Below are positions 5,108 through 7,034 of a stretch of 7,034 bases of DNA, piece after piece (position 1 is the stretch's first letter; every line of letters starts with the position of its first letter). Origin of the DNA: Candidatus Peribacteraceae bacterium. Its GTDB lineage: Bacteria; Patescibacteriota; Gracilibacteria; Peribacterales; Peribacteraceae. Where the stretch lies: contig JABFSS010000078.1 in assembly GCA_013140485.1 (NCBI GenBank), positions 1 to 7,034 of the forward strand, in the 5' to 3' direction. The notes beneath the pieces were generated by a model. The model saw nothing but the letters and a program-made list of their open reading frames with translations, did not search any database and had not been told where the DNA came from. The position numbers and the translations under genes were made by a program.

Positions 5108-5113
5108 GGAGGG
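5108..5113 (+). promoter_or_regulatory. Shine-Dalgarno of the pilin gene
   Basis: GGAGGG lies at 5108-5113, with GGAGG 8 bases before the ATG at 5121. It is one of only two well-placed ribosome-binding sites in the window, and it fixes the start of the pilin. Confidence 0.8.
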
Positions 5114-5120
5114 TACAGCC

Positions 5121-5387
5121 ATGGCTGAACCCCAAGACGAGGTGGTCATTCCAACCCCGCCACCAGCAAACGGTCCTCCCTCTTTGGGAAAATTCCGCGA
5201 TGTGATCGTGGAATTCTGCAAGAAGGAAGACGGCCCGACGGAGGTCGAATATGCCGTCATGCTGGCGTTGATCATCGTGGTCTGCCTCGCGGCGATCACG
5301 ACGCTGGGAGACAACAAGCTCTCCCCGCTCAAACTGGATCCGGCTCCTGAGCCGGTACCAGAGCCCGCTGCTCCTCCAACCGAGTAA
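5121..5387 (+). CDS. flp: Flp/Fap-family type IVb pilin precursor
   Basis: This is an 88-residue pilin precursor, the subunit of Tad-type adhesion pili. The prepilin peptidase motif is EDG/PTEVEYAV: cleavage is expected after Gly38, leaving Pro39 as the first mature residue, Glu43 at +5 and Tyr44 at +6, exactly the G-x4-EY rule of Flp pilins. The hydrophobic helix follows (45-62, AVMLALIIVVCLAAITTL), then GDN as in many Flp proteins. The leader is long (38 residues), acidic and Pro-rich (VVIPTPPPANGPP) rather than short. The mature part ends in an unusual Pro/Glu repeat tail (DPAPEPVPEPAAPPTE). The core resembles planctomycete-style Flp sequences (DGPTxVEYAVMLALI). No tad assembly genes are in the window, so the machinery must be elsewhere. 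It has its own Shine-Dalgarno, a possible attenuator before it and a terminator after it, so it is probably a single-gene transcript made in large amounts. Confidence 0.88.
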   Translation: MAEPQDEVVIPTPPPANGPPSLGKFRDVIVEFCKKEDGPTEVEYAVMLALIIVVCLAAITTLGDNKLSPLKLDPAPEPVPEPAAPPTE

Positions 5388-5402
5388 CGGGACCCGTTAA
5401 CA

Positions 5403-5438
5403 GCCCCTTCCCGTGTACGCATGCGGGGGGGGCGCTTT
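5403..5438 (+). terminator. G-rich hairpin terminator after the pilin
   Basis: GCCCC-TT-CCCG (5403-5413) pairs with CGGGGGGGGC (5424-5433) with one T bulged, around a 10-base loop. It is followed by GC and TTT only. The stem is very strong but the T-tract is short, so termination may be inefficient or helped by factors. Just before it, a 15-bp palindrome, TAACGGG-A-CCCGTTA (5385-5399), begins at the pilin stop codon. Confidence 0.55.
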
Positions 5439-5502
5439 CAGAATGAGCAGCGCAAAACAATCAGTGAGTGCCACCTTCGCCATGATCGAGTACCATCATT
5501 CC

Positions 5503-6444
5503 ATGGACTGGCTCGTCTCCCTCCCCGACCGGCTTGATTCTTTCCTCGCCGCAGACGGCCGTATGCTCAGCCGTACCAAAGCGCAGAAAGCGATTGAGGA
5601 CGGGCAGGTCAGCGTGAATGACGACGTGGTCACCAAGCCCGCTCATCGATTGCAGGAAGGCGACCAGGTGAGCGTGGACTCCCCTGCTCCGGCTTCTGAT
5701 GAAGAGTCGAAGATCACCCCTGCAGATCTTCATCTGACAGTTCTGTACGAAGACTCTGCCTGTTTCGTGATCGACAAGCCCGCGGGCGTTGCCGTCCACC
5801 CGGGTGCGGGCATGGCGCCCGGCGAAGTGACTCTGCTCCATGGGATCTCGTTTCTGTTCAAGAAAAAAAAGATTCCCTTCACGTCGGATTCCGTCCTCGT
5901 GCACCGGCTCGATAAAGATACGACGGGGTGCGTGCTGGTCGCCAAGACCGCGGCGGCGCATCTGTTTCTCCAGCAGCAATTCGAGACGAGGACCGTCAAA
6001 AAGAAGTATCTGGCGCTCGTCGCCGGCATTCCGAAAGTCAGTGAGGCGACGGTCGACGCCCCCATCGGGCGCAGCGTCAACAATCGGACGGAGATGACGG
6101 TGTTTCATTCGGCCAGGACGCGCGCGGCGCAAACCACGTATCGGGTTCTGGATTCCGCGGGAAAAGCTTCCCTCTTGGAATGCGATCTCCACACGGGCCG
6201 CACGCACCAGGTCCGCGTTCATCTGAGTTCCATCGGTCATCCGGTTCTCGGCGACAGCACGTACACTTCGCTGTTGAGTGAACGACTAATGCAGGAATTC
6301 GACATTCGAAGCTTGTGCCTGCATGCGTGGAAGTTGGCGTTCACGTCTCCCGCGGACAAGAAGGAACATGCGGTGGAGGCGGAGGTGCCTCAGAATTTCC
6401 TCCGGGCGAAGGATGCCGCAGGGATTGAGTGGAAACAGAAATGA
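5503..6444 (+). CDS. rluD: RluD/RluA-family 23S rRNA pseudouridine synthase
   Basis: The protein has 313 residues, a typical RluD length. An N-terminal S4 RNA-binding domain (about 8-57: RLDSFLAADGRMLSRTKAQK, then VSVNDDVVTKPAHRLQEGDQV) precedes the catalytic domain. VIDKPAGVAVHPG lies at 89-101, the active-site loop HRLDKDTTG at 134-142 with catalytic Asp137, HTGRTHQVRVH at 230-240 and GHPVLGD at 245-251. RluD makes the pseudouridines in helix 69 of 23S rRNA; whether this enzyme is RluD, RluC or RluA in specificity cannot be decided from sequence alone. The frame is open back to a GTG at 5413 and has ATGs at 5482 and 5503. I chose 5503 because the S4 domain starts there and TACCAT (5491-5496) ends 6 bases before it; 5482 is the alternative. 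There is no Shine-Dalgarno. The downstream neighbour is the palindrome cluster. Confidence 0.92.
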   Translation: MDWLVSLPDRLDSFLAADGRMLSRTKAQKAIEDGQVSVNDDVVTKPAHRLQEGDQVSVDSPAPASDEESKITPADLHLTVLYEDSACFVIDKPAGVAVHPGAGMAPGEVTLLHGISFLFKKKKIPFTSDSVLVHRLDKDTTGCVLVAKTAAAHLFLQQQFETRTVKKKYLALVAGIPKVSEATVDAPIGRSVNNRTEMTVFHSARTRAAQTTYRVLDSAGKASLLECDLHTGRTHQVRVHLSSIGHPVLGDSTYTSLLSERLMQEFDIRSLCLHAWKLAFTSPADKKEHAVEAEVPQNFLRAKDAAGIEWKQK

Positions 6445-6447
6445 GGA

Positions 6448-6493
6448 GCATCCCTCGTACGAAATTGCTGCGGCAATTTCTACTCGGGATGAC
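6448..6493 (+). repeat. Palindromic unit A
   Basis: The left flank ends in CCCTCGTACG (6452-6461). GAAATTGC (6461-6468) pairs perfectly with GCAATTTC (6473-6480) around TGCG. The right flank is CTACTCGGGATGAC (6480-6493). Confidence 0.75.
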
Positions 6494-6512
6494 AAAAGAA
6501 TTTTATAGAGGA

Positions 6513-6555
6513 ACGCCTCGATACGCTCCGCTGCGGCGGAGCTACTCGGCGACAC
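6513..6555 (+). repeat. Palindromic unit B
   Basis: The flank is GCCTCGATACG (6515-6525). GCTCCGC (6525-6531) pairs with GCGGAGC (6536-6542) around TGCG. The right flank is CTACTCGGC (6542-6550). It has the same orientation as unit A but a different stem and flank subtype. Confidence 0.7.
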
Positions 6556-6566
6556 GCATTAGAAAG

Positions 6567-6612
6567 GCGCTCCGAGTAGAAAACCGCCGCGCGGTTTTCG
6601 TATCGAGGAGCT
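6567..6612 (-). repeat. Palindromic unit C (inverted)
   Basis: On the plus strand this is CTCCGAGTAG (6570-6579), then the stem GAAAACCGC (6579-6587) with GCGGTTTTC (6591-6599), then CGTATCGAGG (6599-6608). The flanks are the reverse complement of those of unit B, with a different stem. Confidence 0.7.
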
Positions 6613-6630
6613 TCTTGATTCATTGGCTTT

Positions 6631-6686
6631 GTCATCCCGAGTAGCTCGTGTCGCAACACGAGCGTACGAGGGATCGTACGAGGGAT
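6631..6686 (-). repeat. Palindromic unit D (inverted) with duplicated 12-bp end
   Basis: GTCATCCCGAGTAG (6631-6644) is the reverse complement of the right flank of unit A. The stem GCTCGTGT (6644-6651) pairs with ACACGAGC (6656-6663) around CGCA. The end CGTACGAGGGAT occurs twice in tandem (6663-6674 and 6675-6686), and the second copy touches the stop codon of the minus-strand gene. Confidence 0.75.
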
Positions 6687-7034
6687 TACTCCGGTGCGTA
6701 CTCCACCGTATACGTCATCGTATCCAAAATCTCCTGCTTCGCATTCCGCGCGACGATCACGTAGACGTTCTTCCCCTTTTTGAGATTGTTCAGACCGGTC
6801 TCTGCGATGTAGTTCCACGTCGTCTTGCCCGGTTTATAGAGCTGCAGAACGTAATCGTTGACGGCGATCGTGGAGGTCTGTGCCGACGTCGCGCCTTCGA
6901 GCAAGAATCCGGTTCCCGTTTCGGTGTGGGTGGTCCCCGCCGTCGGGAGCGTGACGGTCAGCGTTCCCGGCGAGAGCGGCGCATTGGTCGGGAGCGGTCC
7001 GGTCGGTGACGACGCCGTTGCCGTCGAGCTGGTT
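6686..7034 (-). CDS. C-terminal part of a surface protein with Ser/Thr/Pro linker and Ig-like domain (partial)
   Basis: The frame enters from the right edge and stops at TAA (6688-6686), giving about 115 residues. The first part is a low-complexity Ser/Thr/Ala/Pro linker (TSSTATASSPTGPLPTNAPL), typical of exported surface proteins. It is followed by a compact beta-sandwich-like domain of about 90 residues: a GTLTVTLPTAG strand, FLLEGATSAQTSTIAVNDY, LQLYKPGKTTWNYIAETGL, then KKGKNVYVIVARN and a final strand TMTYTVEYAPE. This layout (a 'TxxNxY..L..Y.PG...W.YIA' core) resembles an Ig-like C-terminal repeat seen in many Patescibacteria surface proteins, from memory only. No initiator codon is in the window; a TTG at 6904 is internal and not a start. 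The protein converges with rluD across the palindrome cluster. Confidence 0.72.
   Translation of the reverse strand, partial: TSSTATASSPTGPLPTNAPLSPGTLTVTLPTAGTTHTETGTGFLLEGATSAQTSTIAVNDYVLQLYKPGKTTWNYIAETGLNNLKKGKNVYVIVARNAKQEILDTMTYTVEYAPE

Larger units (their letters stand above)
6448..6686. repeat. Cluster of four related palindromic elements (REP/BIME-like)
   Basis: The cluster fills the whole space between two convergent genes. Each unit has a conserved left flank (CCTCGTACG or CCTCGATACG), a perfect palindromic stem-loop of variable sequence, and a conserved right flank CTACTCGG. Units A and D form an outer inverted pair that share the flank GTCATCCCGAGTAG. Units B and C form an inner inverted pair. 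The flanks are partly complementary to each other, so every unit is one long hairpin with an internal mismatch. A bidirectional transcription stop for the convergent genes is a plausible role. Confidence 0.75.

Noticed and set aside
4649..5422. A 257-codon minus-strand open frame spanning the tyrS start, the spacer and the pilin gene
   Set aside because: It overlaps two well-supported genes and the spacer with its regulatory signals; its translation is low-complexity Ser/Gly/Arg-rich text.
5461..6240. A 259-codon minus-strand open frame
   Set aside because: It is antisense to rluD, which has intact S4 and catalytic motifs.
6448..6686. CRISPR array
   Set aside because: The repeated units alternate orientation and contain self-complementary variable parts of unequal length; there are no regular spacers and no cas genes.

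Overview
The window looks like a piece of a bacterial chromosome from a streamlined, poorly characterised lineage, most likely a member of the Patescibacteria (CPR), perhaps from the Gracilibacteria/Peribacteria side. This placement is inference. It rests on several small surface proteins of a style common in that group, many short genes, Ser/Thr-rich surface proteins with short Ig-like C-terminal domains, and a near absence of Shine-Dalgarno sites. Base composition is moderately GC-rich. TGA is used as a normal stop (tyrS, the S51-type peptidase, rluD, the 2030 membrane protein), so the recoded genetic code known from some Gracilibacteria is not used here.

Layout. Positions 1-272 hold the 3' end of an unrecognised protein. 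A repeat-rich spacer follows, then a DUF218/YdcF-SanA-like membrane-anchored protein (370-993) and a Xer-type tyrosine recombinase (1009-1980). A 28-bp dif-like site (983-1010) lies across the junction of these two genes. A small single-pass membrane protein (2030-2248) ends in a clear intrinsic terminator. The next 350 bases have no conventional gene. They contain a five-codon ORF with an almost ideal Shine-Dalgarno and three consecutive strong stem-loops, which I read as a candidate structured RNA. A zinc-ribbon protein (2992-2597, minus) and an S51/PepE-like peptidase (3066-3752) diverge from a shared 73-bp promoter region. The peptidase converges on, and overlaps by 11 bases, tyrosyl-tRNA synthetase (4905-3742, minus).

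A 215-bp divergent spacer leads to a Flp-type pilin (5121-5387). It carries a stem-loop, a possible terminator/antiterminator switch and a real Shine-Dalgarno. A G-rich terminator follows the pilin, then an RluD-family pseudouridine synthase (5503-6444). Between rluD and the convergent 3' end of a surface protein (7034-6686, minus) lies a 240-bp cluster of four related palindromic elements whose stem tips differ in sequence but remain self-complementary.

How it works together. Most genes are single housekeeping units: tRNA charging, rRNA pseudouridylation, a peptidase and chromosome-dimer resolution. They are mixed with cell-surface genes (pilin, Ig-like protein, small membrane protein, DUF218 protein). 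Several genes carry a -10-like hexamer only 6-8 bases before the start codon, suggesting leaderless mRNAs. The pilin and the five-codon ORF are the exceptions, with true ribosome-binding sites. The strongest candidates for something new are the dif-like site fused to its recombinase gene, the three-hairpin RNA with its micro-ORF, and the covarying palindrome cluster.
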